Part shown: positions 18,330 to 27,368 of the stretch, piece after piece | How positions within the stretch are numbered: the stretch's first letter is position 1 | Layout of the letters: every line of letters starts with the position of its first letter | Origin: Flexivirga meconopsidis | GTDB lineage: Bacteria; Actinomycetota; Actinomycetes; Actinomycetales; Dermatophilaceae | Length of the DNA stretch: 64,000 bases | NCBI RefSeq assembly: GCF_026162425.1 | Contig: NZ_JAOBQJ010000002.1 | Span: forward strand, 248,001-312,000 | Direction: 5' to 3' | The notes under the pieces: model-generated | The model's database searches: none | The model's input: the letters and a program-made list of their open reading frames with translations, nothing else | Told to the model about the DNA's origin: nothing | Made by a program: the position numbers and the translations under genes

Positions 18330-20240
18330 ATGCACGTCGCTCACTCTGCACCCGCGACACGGGTGCGCACCACGAGGCTCGCCGTGCGCGGCGCGCGGCT
18401 TGGGCCACCCAGCACGCTGCCGGCATACCGGCCCGTCCGCCCGGCGGGCACGCGGTCGATCAGCGCCGACGCCCCACCGCTGATGCGCGAACGCATCGCG
18501 CGCGGCCGGTTGGACTCGCCGCTGCCCTATGCACTGTTCAGCGACTACGACCGCGGCGACCACCCGCTGGAGCTCACCGCGATCCAGCTCGACAACGGCC
18601 TGCTTCGCGCGACGGTGTTGCCGGGATTGGGCGGGCGGGTGTGGTCGCTGCGCGATCTGCGCGCCGATCGCGAATTGCTGTTCGTGCCAAAACGCCTGCG
18701 CTACGCCAACTTCGGCTTGACCGACGCCTGGTTCGCCGGCGGCATCGAGTGGAACCTCGGCTCCACCGGCCACACCACCCTCACCACCCGGCCGATGCAC
18801 GCGGCGGTCGTCGACGGCCCCCACGGCCAGACCCTGCGGATGTGGGAGTGGGAGCGAACTCGCGACCTGGTCCTGCAACTCGACCTGGCCCTGATGCAGG
18901 ACCGGCTCCTGGTCTCGACGCGCGTGATCAACCCCGACCCCGAGCCGAAGCCGCTCTACTACTGGACCAACATCGCTGTCCCGGAGACGTCCGGCACGCG
19001 GGTGCTCACCACGGCTAGCCACGCGTGGCGCACCGACTATGCGGGATCGCTCGACCGGGTGCCGGTGCCGCACCCGGACAGCCCGAACGTCGACGTCAGC
19101 TATCCGGCAACGTCCGGGGAATCGGCCGACTACTTCTTCGAGGTCGCCGACCAGCAGGGCCGCTTCGTCACCTCGGTCGAGGCCGACGGTGCCGGATTCG
19201 CGCAGACCTCCACCGATGCCCTCCACGGACGCAAGCTGTTCCTCTGGGGTCATGCGCCCGGCGGCCGCCGGTGGCAGCGGTGGCTCGTCGACGACGATGC
19301 TTACGCGGAGATCCAGGCGGGAGTGTGCATCACCCAGCTCGAGCACGACGAGCTCGCGGGACACGAAACCCGTTCCTGGACAGAGGCATTCGGTGGCGTG
19401 CGTCTCGACCCTGCGGACGCCCGGGCGGCGTTCCCCATCGCCGCGGACGCTGCCGCCGCCGCGGTCCGAGACGACGCGCCACCGGACTGGCTCGAGTCCT
19501 GGCACGACCAGTGGTTGCGGTCGTATGCCGATCAAGCTCCGCTCCAGACACTCGCGCAGGGATCCGGTTGGGGTCGGATCGAACTCGCGCTCCGCGAGCA
19601 AGACGCCCCACGAGGCCTGGTCTTCCCTGAGCTGGACGACGACAGCCGTGCCGCTGCCGCACTGTTGCGCGGCGAACCCGTCGAGGCGCCTCTGCTGCCG
19701 CCGGTTTCCGCACGTTGGACCGCGCGACTGGCTCAGGCTCCGCGCGGCTGGTGGACGTCATACGCACTGGGCGTCGGCGCGCACCTACGCGGCGAATTCG
19801 ACTCTGCCCGTGCGCATTACGCCGATAGCGTCGCACAGCTCCCGAGCGCGGTGGCATTGCGTGGGCTGGCCATCCTGACCGAGGAACCCGGCGCCGCGGT
19901 CCCGCTCTACCGACGTGCTCGCGAGCTGGACCCGACCAGCCGGGGCCTGCTCACCGAACAGGTGCGGTTGCTGCTCGACAGTGGTGCCGCGGCGGCGGCC
20001 CTGCAAGCGATCGATGAGGCCGCACCCGCACTACGCCGACACGGCCGCACCCGTCTGCTGCGAATCGAAGCACTGCACGGGCTCGGCCGCGACGACGAGG
20101 CGGCTGCACTCATCGCGGATCTCGAGGTCGAGGACCTTGCCGAGGGAGACCGGGTCATCGGCGACCTGCTCTCCCGGATCCGTCCCGGCATGCCGCTGCC
20201 GCCCGCTCTCGACTTCCGGATGACCGCCGACCGCCACTGA
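18330..20240 (+). CDS. DUF5107-like aldose-epimerase-fold protein with C-terminal TPR-like region
   Basis: 636 aa from ATG 18330 with GGGGG just upstream. The first 370 residues look like a galactose-mutarotase-like beta-sandwich as in DUF5107 proteins: LELTAIQLDNGLLRATVLPG, LGGRVWSLRDLRADRELLFV, DAWFAGGIEWNLGSTGHTTL, YYWTNIAVPE. The remainder is helical and Ala-rich, consistent with tetratricopeptide-type repeats (SARAHYADSVAQLPSAVALR, AVPLYRRARELDPTSRGLLT). No signal peptide is visible, so it is probably cytoplasmic. DUF5107 genes commonly accompany sugar ABC operons and may handle imported saccharides. Its 3' end overlaps the convergent EamA gene by 86 bp. Confidence 0.75.
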   Translation: MHVAHSAPATRVRTTRLAVRGARLGPPSTLPAYRPVRPAGTRSISADAPPLMRERIARGRLDSPLPYALFSDYDRGDHPLELTAIQLDNGLLRATVLPGLGGRVWSLRDLRADRELLFVPKRLRYANFGLTDAWFAGGIEWNLGSTGHTTLTTRPMHAAVVDGPHGQTLRMWEWERTRDLVLQLDLALMQDRLLVSTRVINPDPEPKPLYYWTNIAVPETSGTRVLTTASHAWRTDYAGSLDRVPVPHPDSPNVDVSYPATSGESADYFFEVADQQGRFVTSVEADGAGFAQTSTDALHGRKLFLWGHAPGGRRWQRWLVDDDAYAEIQAGVCITQLEHDELAGHETRSWTEAFGGVRLDPADARAAFPIAADAAAAAVRDDAPPDWLESWHDQWLRSYADQAPLQTLAQGSGWGRIELALREQDAPRGLVFPELDDDSRAAAALLRGEPVEAPLLPPVSARWTARLAQAPRGWWTSYALGVGAHLRGEFDSARAHYADSVAQLPSAVALRGLAILTEEPGAAVPLYRRARELDPTSRGLLTEQVRLLLDSGAAAAALQAIDEAAPALRRHGRTRLLRIEALHGLGRDDEAAALIADLEVEDLAEGDRVIGDLLSRIRPGMPLPPALDFRMTADRH

Positions 20241-21189
20241 CGGCTCCCCCACCAACACTCGACGGGGCAGCCGTCACTCGCCGGCGCCGGACCGCGAGAC
20301 CGGCGCCGGCGATCACCCCCGCCGCACCCACCATGGTCTGCCAGGTCAGTCGCTCCCCGATCAACAGCGCCGCCCAGCAGATGCTGAGCACCGGCTGCAG
20401 AAGTTGCACCTGACTGACTCGCGCCATCGGGCCGATCGCAAGGCCGCGATACCAGGCGAAGAAGCCGAGAAACATGCTGACCACGCCGAGGTAACCGAAC
20501 GCCAACCATTGACCCGCGCTACCCGACTGCGGGGTGGCCAGCGCAGCCCCGCCGGAGAGCACCACCATCAGCGGCGCGGACAGCACGAGCGCCCAGGAAA
20601 CCGTTTGCCACGAACCAATTTCGCGCGCGAGCAGACCGCCCTCGGCATACCCGACCGCAGCCGAGACGACCGCACCGAAAAGCAGCAGGTCCGGCCAACC
20701 GAGCTTAGTCGACGAACCGGTGGAGCTGCCCTGGGCGGTGGCGAAGAGGACCGCCGCAGCCGCTCCGACCGCCACCGCGACCCAGAATGAGCGACCGACC
20801 TGCTCGCCTCCGCGGCGCACTGCGATGACGGCCGTGGCGGCCGGCAGGAGTGCGATCACGACAGCACCGTGACTGGCGTCGGTGCGGGTCAACGCGAACG
20901 ACGTGAGCAGGGGGAAACCGATCACGACCCCGAAAGCGACGATCGCGATGCGCGGCCAGAGCCCGCGTCGCGGCACCGGTTGCCGGGTGAGCACCAGGGC
21001 GGCGGCGGCAAGAACCGCTGCGACAACGGCCCGGCCGGCACCGACGAACAGTGCCGAGAGCCCGCCGTGGTCGACCGCAACGCGGGTGAGCGGCACGGTG
21101 AAGGAGAACGCGGTGACCCCGACGATCCCCCAGCCGACACCCGATAGCGGGTGCTCCGAGATCCCAGTAGCGCTACTCTTATTTCTCAT
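20155..21189 (-). CDS. EamA/DMT-family transporter
   Basis: 344 aa from ATG 21187-21189 ([17 protein letters not shown]). Ten predicted helices in two EamA repeats, with WGIVGVTAFSFTVPLTRVAV at the start and WLAFGYLGVVSMFLGFFAWY in the second repeat. The family exports or imports metabolites such as amino acids or vitamins. Its start codon overlaps that of the divergent MocR gene, and MocR regulators often control a neighbouring vitamin-B6 or amino-acid transporter. The hydrophilic C-terminal tail runs into the end of the DUF5107 gene, so the true stop may reflect recent extension. Confidence 0.8.
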   Translation of the reverse strand: MRNKSSATGISEHPLSGVGWGIVGVTAFSFTVPLTRVAVDHGGLSALFVGAGRAVVAAVLAAAALVLTRQPVPRRGLWPRIAIVAFGVVIGFPLLTSFALTRTDASHGAVVIALLPAATAVIAVRRGGEQVGRSFWVAVAVGAAAAVLFATAQGSSTGSSTKLGWPDLLLFGAVVSAAVGYAEGGLLAREIGSWQTVSWALVLSAPLMVVLSGGAALATPQSGSAGQWLAFGYLGVVSMFLGFFAWYRGLAIGPMARVSQVQLLQPVLSICWAALLIGERLTWQTMVGAAGVIAGAGLAVRRRRVTAAPSSVGGGAVSGGRRSSGSRERAAAACRDGSGRAGRR

Positions 21190-21202
21190 GAATAACGATA
21201 GC
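21172..21202. promoter_or_regulatory. 31-bp dyad centred on two overlapping divergent start codons
   Basis: GCTA (21172-21175) and TTATT (21179-21183) mirror AATAA (21191-21195) and TAGC (21199-21202) about position 21187. The centre contains CATG, which supplies the ATG of both the MocR gene (plus, 21188) and the EamA gene (minus, 21189). The site is a strong candidate for the MocR operator, and its location implies that at least one transcript is leaderless or starts elsewhere. Confidence 0.6.
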
Positions 21203-22600
21203 AGCTCCCGGCTCGTGGCGTCGTTGCGTGACTGGCTCGACCGCGCGGCGTCCGGGGCGAGACTGCCGTCAACTCGTGCTCTCGTCGCCGAGCACGGCGT
21301 CAGCCCGGTGACGGTGCAAAGGGCACTGCGGGTGCTCGCGGCCGAGGGTCGCATCGAGACGCGGCCGGGAGTTGGCACGTTCGCGCGTGCACGCGTGCTG
21401 ACCCGGCCGGCTGACTACGACTGGCAGACCGAGGCCCTCTCTCTCAGCACACCCTCAGCGCCTCGGTCGCCGAGCGCGCTGCAGTCCGTGCACGGCGATG
21501 TGCTGGCCTTGCACTCCGGCTACCCCGACCGTGAATTGACGCCGGAGTCGTTGGTACGAGCGGCCTTTCGCCGCGCGGCACGCAGCGATGCGATCACCGA
21601 ACGACCGCCGACAGCGGGGCTGCCCGGCCTGCAGGCCTGGTTCGCCGCCGAGACCGCCGCGGAAGCCGACGCCGCCGCGGCACCGATCGCAGCCAGCGAT
21701 GTGGTCGTGCTGCCCGGCAGCCAGGGCGGACTGACCACCGCCTTCCGGGTGCTGGTCGGCACCGGTCGCAGCCTGGTGCTTGAGTCCCCCACCTACTGGG
21801 GCGCGATCCTCGCCGCCCGACAAGTCGGCGTCCGCATTGTGCCGGTGCCGTCCGGCGCAGCGGGCCCCAGCCCGGAAGCGGTCGACCGTGCCCTGGCGGA
21901 GTCTGGCGCCCGCGCGTTCTACGCTCAACCCAACTTCGCCAGCCCGACCGGCGCGCAATGGTCACCAGGCCTTCGCCGCGACATTCTGCAGGTGGTGCAG
22001 GCCCGCGGTGCCTTCCTGATCGAGGACGACGCCGCCCATGAGTTCGGCATCTCCGCACCCGCCCGACCGGTCATCGGCCAGGACGTCTCCGGCCATGTGG
22101 TCTACCTCCGGTCGCTCAGCAAGAGCGTGGCTCCCGCCATACGCGTCGCGGCGATCGTCGCCCGGGGGCCGGCCCGGCAGCGCATCCTGGCCGACACCGA
22201 AGTCGAGTCGATCTACGTCAGCAGCATGCTGCAGACGGTCGCCCTCGACGTGGTCACCCAACCAGCCTGGCGCAGCCACCTCCGCCGCCTCGCGCAACAA
22301 CTCGGTGCCCGGCGCGACCTACTCGTCGCCGCCCTCACCGAGCACGCTCCGTCGGTGACACTGGAGCAGGTGCCCGCGGGCGGCCTCAACCTGTGGGCAC
22401 GGCTGCCCGAGGGCACCGACCTGGCGCGCTTCGTTACGGGCTGCCGCGCGCTGGGGGTGACGGTGGGCAACGGCGACGAGTGGTTCCCGGCCGAACCGAC
22501 CGGACCGTTCGTCCGCCTCAACTACGCCGGACCGAACCCGTCGGCGTTCCCCGATGCAGCACGAGCCATCGGCCAGGTGCTCAACGACGGCGCTTGGTGA
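21188..22600 (+). CDS. MocR/PdxR-type GntR regulator with aminotransferase domain
   Basis: 470 aa from ATG 21188. N-terminal GntR winged helix ([40 protein letters not shown]) joined to a fold-type I aminotransferase-like domain: [45 protein letters not shown] and [13 protein letters not shown] with the PLP lysine. MocR proteins sense PLP or an amino-acid adduct and act as activators or repressors. The divergent EamA transporter is the likely target. The 3' end overlaps the convergent trmD-GNAT gene by 20 bp. Confidence 0.9.
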   Translation: MNNDSSSRLVASLRDWLDRAASGARLPSTRALVAEHGVSPVTVQRALRVLAAEGRIETRPGVGTFARARVLTRPADYDWQTEALSLSTPSAPRSPSALQSVHGDVLALHSGYPDRELTPESLVRAAFRRAARSDAITERPPTAGLPGLQAWFAAETAAEADAAAAPIAASDVVVLPGSQGGLTTAFRVLVGTGRSLVLESPTYWGAILAARQVGVRIVPVPSGAAGPSPEAVDRALAESGARAFYAQPNFASPTGAQWSPGLRRDILQVVQARGAFLIEDDAAHEFGISAPARPVIGQDVSGHVVYLRSLSKSVAPAIRVAAIVARGPARQRILADTEVESIYVSSMLQTVALDVVTQPAWRSHLRRLAQQLGARRDLLVAALTEHAPSVTLEQVPAGGLNLWARLPEGTDLARFVTGCRALGVTVGNGDEWFPAEPTGPFVRLNYAGPNPSAFPDAARAIGQVLNDGAW

Positions 22601-23759
22601 AGGTCACCGTGCCCGGCGGATTCCCGCGGCCGGTGATCCGGAACCCTGCCCGCTTGTAGCGCCACTGATTGGCCGCGCTTCCGTCCCCCGTCACCAAGCT
22701 GTATGACGCAGCCTGCGCCGGCGCCGCCTCCTGGATGAAGGCCAGCAGCGCTCCCCCGAAACCACGGCCCTGCAGATCCGGCGCAACCATCAATCGCCCG
22801 ATGTGCCAGTCGGTTTCGGCTCCGGCGGGCCCATCCCCCAGCTGGCCGCGCACCGACCCCACGAGACGTCCGTCGAGCCGGGCGACGTAGGTCGTCCACT
22901 CCTGGAGCGACTCCCCCAGCGACTGCACCGTCTCGTGCTGGGCGGGGATGTCGAGGGTGTCGTTGGCGATCCCCTCCTGCAGCCAGCACGCGTGGGTCAG
23001 AGTCAACAGTTCGCCGACGTCCGCGGGGGTGGCGACCGAGATCTCCAGCTGGTCCGGCAGCCCCGCGGCTGGCCGGCTCAGCAGATCGGGCCGGCGCTCT
23101 GCGGTGCGCTGCAATCGCTGCTCGTGCCGCCACGCGGCAATCTTGCCGTGGTCTCCCGAGAGCAGCACGGGCGGCACTGAAAGACCTTGCCACTGCTCGG
23201 GTTTGGTGTAAACGGGATACTCCAGCAGGCCGTCCTCGTGCGACTCCTCGACCAACGACGCAGCGTTGCCGATCACGCCCGGCAGCAGCCGCGCCACGGC
23301 CTCGACGATCGTGAGCGCGGCGACCTCGCCGCCGTTGAGCACGTAGTCGCCCAGCGACACCACCCGCACGTCGTAGCGCTGCTGCGCGTGCTCATAGACG
23401 CGCTCGTCGATGCCCTCGTAGCGACCGCAGGCGAAGACCAGGTGCGACGCAGCCGCCAGCTCACGGGCCATCGCCTGGGTGAAGGGCGTGCCGCCCGGGC
23501 CGGGAACGATCAGGGTCGGTCGCGAATCCGCTTCATCCGCAAGCCGATCCAAGGCCTCTCCCCAGGGCTCCGGCTTCATCACCATGCCCGCGCCGCCGCC
23601 ATACGGGGTGTCGTCAACTGTGCGGTGCCGGTCGTGGGTGAAATCCCGCAGGTCGTGCACGCGCAGGTCGATCAGCCCGTCGCGCCGCGCCTTGCCGATC
23701 AGTGAAAGGTCAAGTGGCGCAAGGTATTCCGGGAAGATGCTGACAACGTCGAGCCGCAC
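22581..23759 (-). CDS. trmD: tRNA (guanine37-N1)-methyltransferase fused to a GNAT acetyltransferase
   Basis: 392 aa from a GTG at 23757-23759, one base after the rimM stop. Residues 1 to about 245 are Trm[56 protein letters not shown] and [20 protein letters not shown] (SAM-binding knot). Residues about 250-392 form a GNAT domain with the acetyl-CoA loop [17 protein letters not shown]. Standard TrmD is about 230-270 aa, so the extra 140 residues are a real domain fusion in one uninterrupted frame. TrmD methylates G37 of tRNAs to prevent frameshifting; what the GNAT part acetylates is unknown. Confidence 0.92.
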   Translation of the reverse strand: MRLDVVSIFPEYLAPLDLSLIGKARRDGLIDLRVHDLRDFTHDRHRTVDDTPYGGGAGMVMKPEPWGEALDRLADEADSRPTLIVPGPGGTPFTQAMARELAAASHLVFACGRYEGIDERVYEHAQQRYDVRVVSLGDYVLNGGEVAALTIVEAVARLLPGVIGNAASLVEESHEDGLLEYPVYTKPEQWQGLSVPPVLLSGDHGKIAAWRHEQRLQRTAERRPDLLSRPAAGLPDQLEISVATPADVGELLTLTHACWLQEGIANDTLDIPAQHETVQSLGESLQEWTTYVARLDGRLVGSVRGQLGDGPAGAETDWHIGRLMVAPDLQGRGFGGALLAFIQEAAPAQAASYSLVTGDGSAANQWRYKRAGFRITGRGNPPGTVTFTKRRR

Positions 23760-23760
23760 G

Positions 23761-24270
23761 TCAATCCCCCGCGAGGTCGAGCAGCCCGGGAGGCGCATCG
23801 ACGACGATCCGGCCGCCATTGAGGTCGACGATCGGCACAATCTGCTCCACGAACGGCACAAAGCCGGCCCTGCCGCCCTCCAGCCGTAGCTCCAGCAGGT
23901 CCTGCGCGGGCCGGTCGTGCAACGCGATGACCGTGCCGATGCGTTCCCCGTCGGGGGCCTCGACCCGCAGCCCGACCAGGTCGTCGGCATACCACGCATC
24001 CTCGTCGTCCGCGTCCGCCGCCGCCAGCAGCTGCGTGCCGCGCAGCGCCTCGGCGGCCGTCCGATCGAGGGCTTGCTCAAAACTGAGCAGGTGAATCCCG
24101 TTGTGCACGCGGTGAGTTCGCAAGGTCAGCGGGCCAACGGCGGCAGGCTCGGTCGTGAAGGACTCGCCCACCACGAAGCGTTCGGCAGGCGCATCGGTGT
24201 GCAGGCGCACCGTCACCTCGCCCTTGAGCCCGTGCGGCTTGCCGATCCGGGCGACGACGACATCACTCAT
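23761..24270 (-). CDS. rimM: 16S rRNA processing protein RimM
   Basis: 169 aa from ATG 24268-24270 ([20 protein letters not shown]); an ATG three codons upstream (24279) is an alternative. The N-terminal RimM beta-barrel ([20 protein letters not shown]) and C-terminal PRC-barrel ([54 protein letters not shown]) are both present. RimM assists 30S head maturation with S19. Its start overlaps the end of nagA, so it lies downstream of a sugar gene instead of khpA. Confidence 0.95.
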   Translation of the reverse strand: MSDVVVARIGKPHGLKGEVTVRLHTDAPAERFVVGESFTTEPAAVGPLTLRTHRVHNGIHLLSFEQALDRTAAEALRGTQLLAAADADDEDAWYADDLVGLRVEAPDGERIGTVIALHDRPAQDLLELRLEGGRAGFVPFVEQIVPIVDLNGGRIVVDAPPGLLDLAGD

Positions 24271-25405
24271 GGCCGTCATTCTCCCCGGTCACCCACTCCC
24301 CGGCGCGCATGACCCGCACGACATCGTGCGCGTCGTCGAGGACGACAAGATCGGCCCGCGCCCCGGGACGCAGCTCGCCGCGATCCTCCAGCCCGATCGC
24401 GTGGGCCGGGTTCGCCGACGCTGCGACCGAGGCGACCTCGAGCGGCACGCCGTTCTGCACCGCCCGCGCGAATGCCGAGTCCATCGTCAGCGAGCTGCCG
24501 GCCAGCGATCCGGACTCCAGGCGCGCCGCGCCGTCACGCACCCAAACTTGTTGCCCACCAAGGTTATAGACACCATCACCCACCCCAGCGGCATCGATGG
24601 CGTCGGTGATCAGCACGAGCTTGTCCGTGCCACGGGCCAGCACCTCGCGCAGCACAGCCGGATGCAGGTGGATCCCGTCGTTGATCGTCTCGCACGGGAC
24701 ACCGGCGTCCAGGCTCGCCAGCACCGGACCCGGCTCGCGATGGTGGATCGGGCGCATCCCGTTGAACAGATGGGTGGCGAGCCGCGCCCCGTGATCGTAT
24801 GCCGCAGAAGCCTCGTCATACGTGGCATCGGTATGGCCGACAGCAACCACCACCCCGGCCGCCACCGCGGCGTCGATCAGGTCGAGCGCACCGGGCAACT
24901 CGGGCGCGACCGTGATGACCCTCAGGTGTCCGCGTGCTGCTTGGAGCATCCGGCCGAACGCGGTCAGATCCGGCGCGAGCAGGTGGTCGGGGTTCTGCGC
25001 ACCGCACCGCGCGTGCGAGAGGAACGGGCCCTCCAGGTGAGCCCCGGCCACCTCGCCCGCCTCCGCGAGATCGGCCGCCCAGGACAACTGCTGCACCAAG
25101 TCGTCGACCGGGGCGGTGACCAGGGAGGTGAGCGTCGTGGTGGTGCCGTGACCGCGGTGAAACCGGACAGCCTGCGCCATCGACTCCGCGGACGCGGTCA
25201 TGTCATGGCCGCCACCACCGTGCACGTGGATGTCGACATACCCCGGCACGACGAGTCGGCCGTCGAGCGAGGTGCCCTCCTCCCCTGCCGCGGGCCTTCC
25301 CGCCTGGTCGATCGCCACGATGTGACCGTCTTGGATCCGCAATGCGCCGTCGCGCACGCCCTCGGGAGTCAGCACACGGGCGTCGGTCAGGGTCAACTGG
25401 CTCAT
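24263..25405 (-). CDS. nagA: N-acetylglucosamine/galactosamine-6-phosphate deacetylase
   Basis: 380 aa from ATG 25403-25405. Amidohydrolase signature: VPGYVDIHVHGGGGHDM (HxH), AGAHLEGPFLS (metal Glu), VAVGHTDA, ATHLFNGMRPIHHREPG and LVLITDAIDAAG (catalytic Asp). It removes acetate from GlcNAc-6-P or GalNAc-6-P in the cytoplasm. It is divergent from the SIS gene and placed on the same strand directly before rimM, whose start it overlaps by 8 bp. It contains three GTATGNCG-type motif copies within 40 bp (24798-24837). Specificity between the two amino sugars cannot be read from sequence. Confidence 0.9.
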   Translation of the reverse strand: MSQLTLTDARVLTPEGVRDGALRIQDGHIVAIDQAGRPAAGEEGTSLDGRLVVPGYVDIHVHGGGGHDMTASAESMAQAVRFHRGHGTTTTLTSLVTAPVDDLVQQLSWAADLAEAGEVAGAHLEGPFLSHARCGAQNPDHLLAPDLTAFGRMLQAARGHLRVITVAPELPGALDLIDAAVAAGVVVAVGHTDATYDEASAAYDHGARLATHLFNGMRPIHHREPGPVLASLDAGVPCETINDGIHLHPAVLREVLARGTDKLVLITDAIDAAGVGDGVYNLGGQQVWVRDGAARLESGSLAGSSLTMDSAFARAVQNGVPLEVASVAASANPAHAIGLEDRGELRPGARADLVVLDDAHDVVRVMRAGEWVTGENDGHE

Positions 25406-25560
25406 GAGGTCATCGAACACTGCGCTCGCCGAAATCGGTGCGTCGGGTCGACCCCAAAGGACGCCGCCGATGCACATAAATGAGCTAAAGTCGTCGTTAC
25501 ACGCATAAACAGTCAACCAGCGTCTCGTGTGATCGGGACCTTCACCAGCAAGGAGCACGC
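25406..25560. promoter_or_regulatory. Divergent promoter region, nagA / amino-sugar operon
   Basis: A 155-bp region with an AT-rich stretch near 25475-25515 (CATAAATGAGCTAAAG, then ACGCATAAACAGTC). The reverse complement of the latter, ACTGTTTATGCGT, resembles ACTGTTTGCGTCA in the promoter of the DeoR gene at 29210, hinting at a shared operator. An AGGAG at about 25551 serves the GTG start at 25561. Confidence 0.45.
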
Positions 25561-26445
25561 GTGTCCTACGTCGCAACCGAGATCGCCAGCCAGCCACAGG
25601 TCTGGGCGCAGGCGGCCGAGCTCGCCGCCGGCTCGCAGAGCGCGAACGCCATGCCTGCGCCGGGCGAGCGGGTGGCCGTCGTCGGTTGCGGGACCTCGTG
25701 GTTCATGGCCCAGTCGGCAGCGGTCTTGCGCGAGCAGGCCGGCCAGGGTGTGACCGACGCGTTCGCCGCCTCGCAGTTCCCGCTCGACCGACACTACGAC
25801 CGGGTCGTCGCGATCACCCGATCGGGCACCACGACCGAGGTGCTCGACCTGCTGCGCCGACTCGGCTCGGAGCAACGTTCCACCGTGCTGACCACCGAGG
25901 CCGGCCACCCCGTGGTGCCGCTTGCCACCGACAACGTCCTGCTCGGCTTCGCCGACGAGCAGTCGGTCGTCCAGACCCGCTTCGCCACCAGTGTGCTCGC
26001 GTGGTGGCGGGCCGCACTGGGTGAGGACCTGGCTCCCGCCATACGCGATGCCGAGCAGGAGCTGGCACAGCCGCTGCCCGAGGATCTGCTCAACCGCAGC
26101 CAGTTCAGCTTCCTCGGCGACGGCTGGACCGTCGGCCTGGCCAACGAGGCGGCGCTGAAGCTGCGCGAGGCCGCGCAGGCCTGGACCGAGTCCTACCCGG
26201 CCATGGAGTTTCGGCACGGACCGATCAGCATCGTCGACGAGCGTTCTGCCGTATGCGCTTTCGGCCGCGTGCCGGAGGGTCTTGCCGATGACGTCGCGGC
26301 GACCGGAGCGCTCTTCGTCAGCTCCGACATCGACCCGATGGCACACCTCACGACCGCGCAGCGGCTCGCCGTCGGACTCGCCGAGGCGGCCGGCAAGAAC
26401 CCCGACACGCCGCGGCACCTGACCCGCTCCGTGGTGCTGCAGTGA
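25561..26445 (+). CDS. SIS-domain sugar isomerase/deaminase (AgaS/GlmS-like)
   Basis: 294 aa from GTG 25561 with AAGGAGC upstream. Two SIS subdomains: VAVVGCGTSWFMAQSAAVLR and VVAITRSGTTTEVLDLLRRL, then FSFLGDGWTVGLANEAALKL and SYPAMEFRHGPISIV. This matches the isomerising aminosugar-phosphate deaminases (AgaS, the GlmS isomerase domain, FrlB), here without a glutaminase domain. In this cluster it would convert galactosamine-6-P to tagatose-6-P, or glucosamine-6-P to fructose-6-P, with release of ammonia. It is the first gene of a four-gene operon with 4-bp overlaps throughout. Confidence 0.8.
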   Translation: MSYVATEIASQPQVWAQAAELAAGSQSANAMPAPGERVAVVGCGTSWFMAQSAAVLREQAGQGVTDAFAASQFPLDRHYDRVVAITRSGTTTEVLDLLRRLGSEQRSTVLTTEAGHPVVPLATDNVLLGFADEQSVVQTRFATSVLAWWRAALGEDLAPAIRDAEQELAQPLPEDLLNRSQFSFLGDGWTVGLANEAALKLREAAQAWTESYPAMEFRHGPISIVDERSAVCAFGRVPEGLADDVAATGALFVSSDIDPMAHLTTAQRLAVGLAEAAGKNPDTPRHLTRSVVLQ

Positions 26446-27368
26446 GCGGACCGCCCGCGGTGCTCGCTCTCGACGTCGGCGGCACCACGATCAAGTCCGC
26501 AGTCATCGGCAGCGATGGGGCACGGCAGCTCACCCGCACGGTGCCGACCCCGGTGGCCGATGGCCCGGCGAAGGTCGTGCAGACACTGCGTGACGCCGCC
26601 CGCAGCCAGGTCGCCGCAGCCCGCTCGGCGGATATCCCGGTGGCCGCGGTGGGCGTCGTCGTCCCGGGCATCGTCGACGCATCCCGGGGTGTCGCCCGCT
26701 ACGCGGCCAACATCGGCTGGAGCGACGTGCCCCTGCGCGACCTGCTGCGCGACGAGCTCGGGCTGCCGGTCGAGGTCGGTCACGACGTGCGCGCCGCCGG
26801 CCTCGCGGAGGTGGAGTTGGGCGCCGCCGCAGATCTCACCGACGCCATGATCGTCGTGCTCGGCACCGGCATCGCCGGCGTGGTCGTGAGCGGCGGCACG
26901 ATCGTGCAGGGGCATGCGGGCATCGCCGGCGAGATCGGGCACATCCCGGTCGGCAACCTTGAAATACGTTGCAATTGCGGCGCATTCGGCTGCTTGGAGA
27001 TGTTCTCCTCCGCGCGCGCGGTGTCCCGGATGTATGCCGAGCGCACCGGCAGCACGCTGGGCGCCGACGAGATCGTCGCGCGGCTCGGGCAGGACGACGA
27101 CGCCCGTCAGGTATGGCGCACCGCGACCGCAACCCTCGCCCGCGGACTGGTCTGCGCAGCCCTGCTGACCGACCCGCAGCGGGTCGTCCTCGCAGGAGGG
27201 CTGTCCGCCGCCGGGGACACGCTGCGCGATCCAGTCGCCGCCGCGTTCGCCGCCGGTATGCCGTGGCGGGACACGCCGGAGCTGGTGGTCTCGGAGCTGG
27301 CCGGAGCGGCCGGTCTGGTCGGCGCAGCGCTGCTCGCGCGGGACGCCGCAGGGAAAGGACCGGCGTGA
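26442..27368 (+). CDS. ROK-family sugar kinase
   Basis: 308 aa from GTG 26442 (GTGA overlap). ATP-binding LALDVGGTTIKSAVIG; VVLGTGIAGVVVSGGTIVQG; the ROK zinc motif reads GEIGHIPVGN followed by CNCGAFGCLEMFSSA; RVVLAGGLSAAGDT. ROK kinases phosphorylate glucose, N-acetylglucosamine, N-acetylmannosamine or GalNAc at C6. Because uptake is by an ABC importer, which does not phosphorylate, this enzyme probably supplies the 6-phosphate that NagA needs. Confidence 0.87.
   Translation: MSGPPAVLALDVGGTTIKSAVIGSDGARQLTRTVPTPVADGPAKVVQTLRDAARSQVAAARSADIPVAAVGVVVPGIVDASRGVARYAANIGWSDVPLRDLLRDELGLPVEVGHDVRAAGLAEVELGAAADLTDAMIVVLGTGIAGVVVSGGTIVQGHAGIAGEIGHIPVGNLEIRCNCGAFGCLEMFSSARAVSRMYAERTGSTLGADEIVARLGQDDDARQVWRTATATLARGLVCAALLTDPQRVVLAGGLSAAGDTLRDPVAAAFAAGMPWRDTPELVVSELAGAAGLVGAALLARDAAGKGPA

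Noticed and set aside
18306-19601. 431-aa minus-strand frame opposite the DUF5107 gene.
   Set aside because: Shadow frame: low complexity, no motifs, and the plus-strand protein has clear family features.
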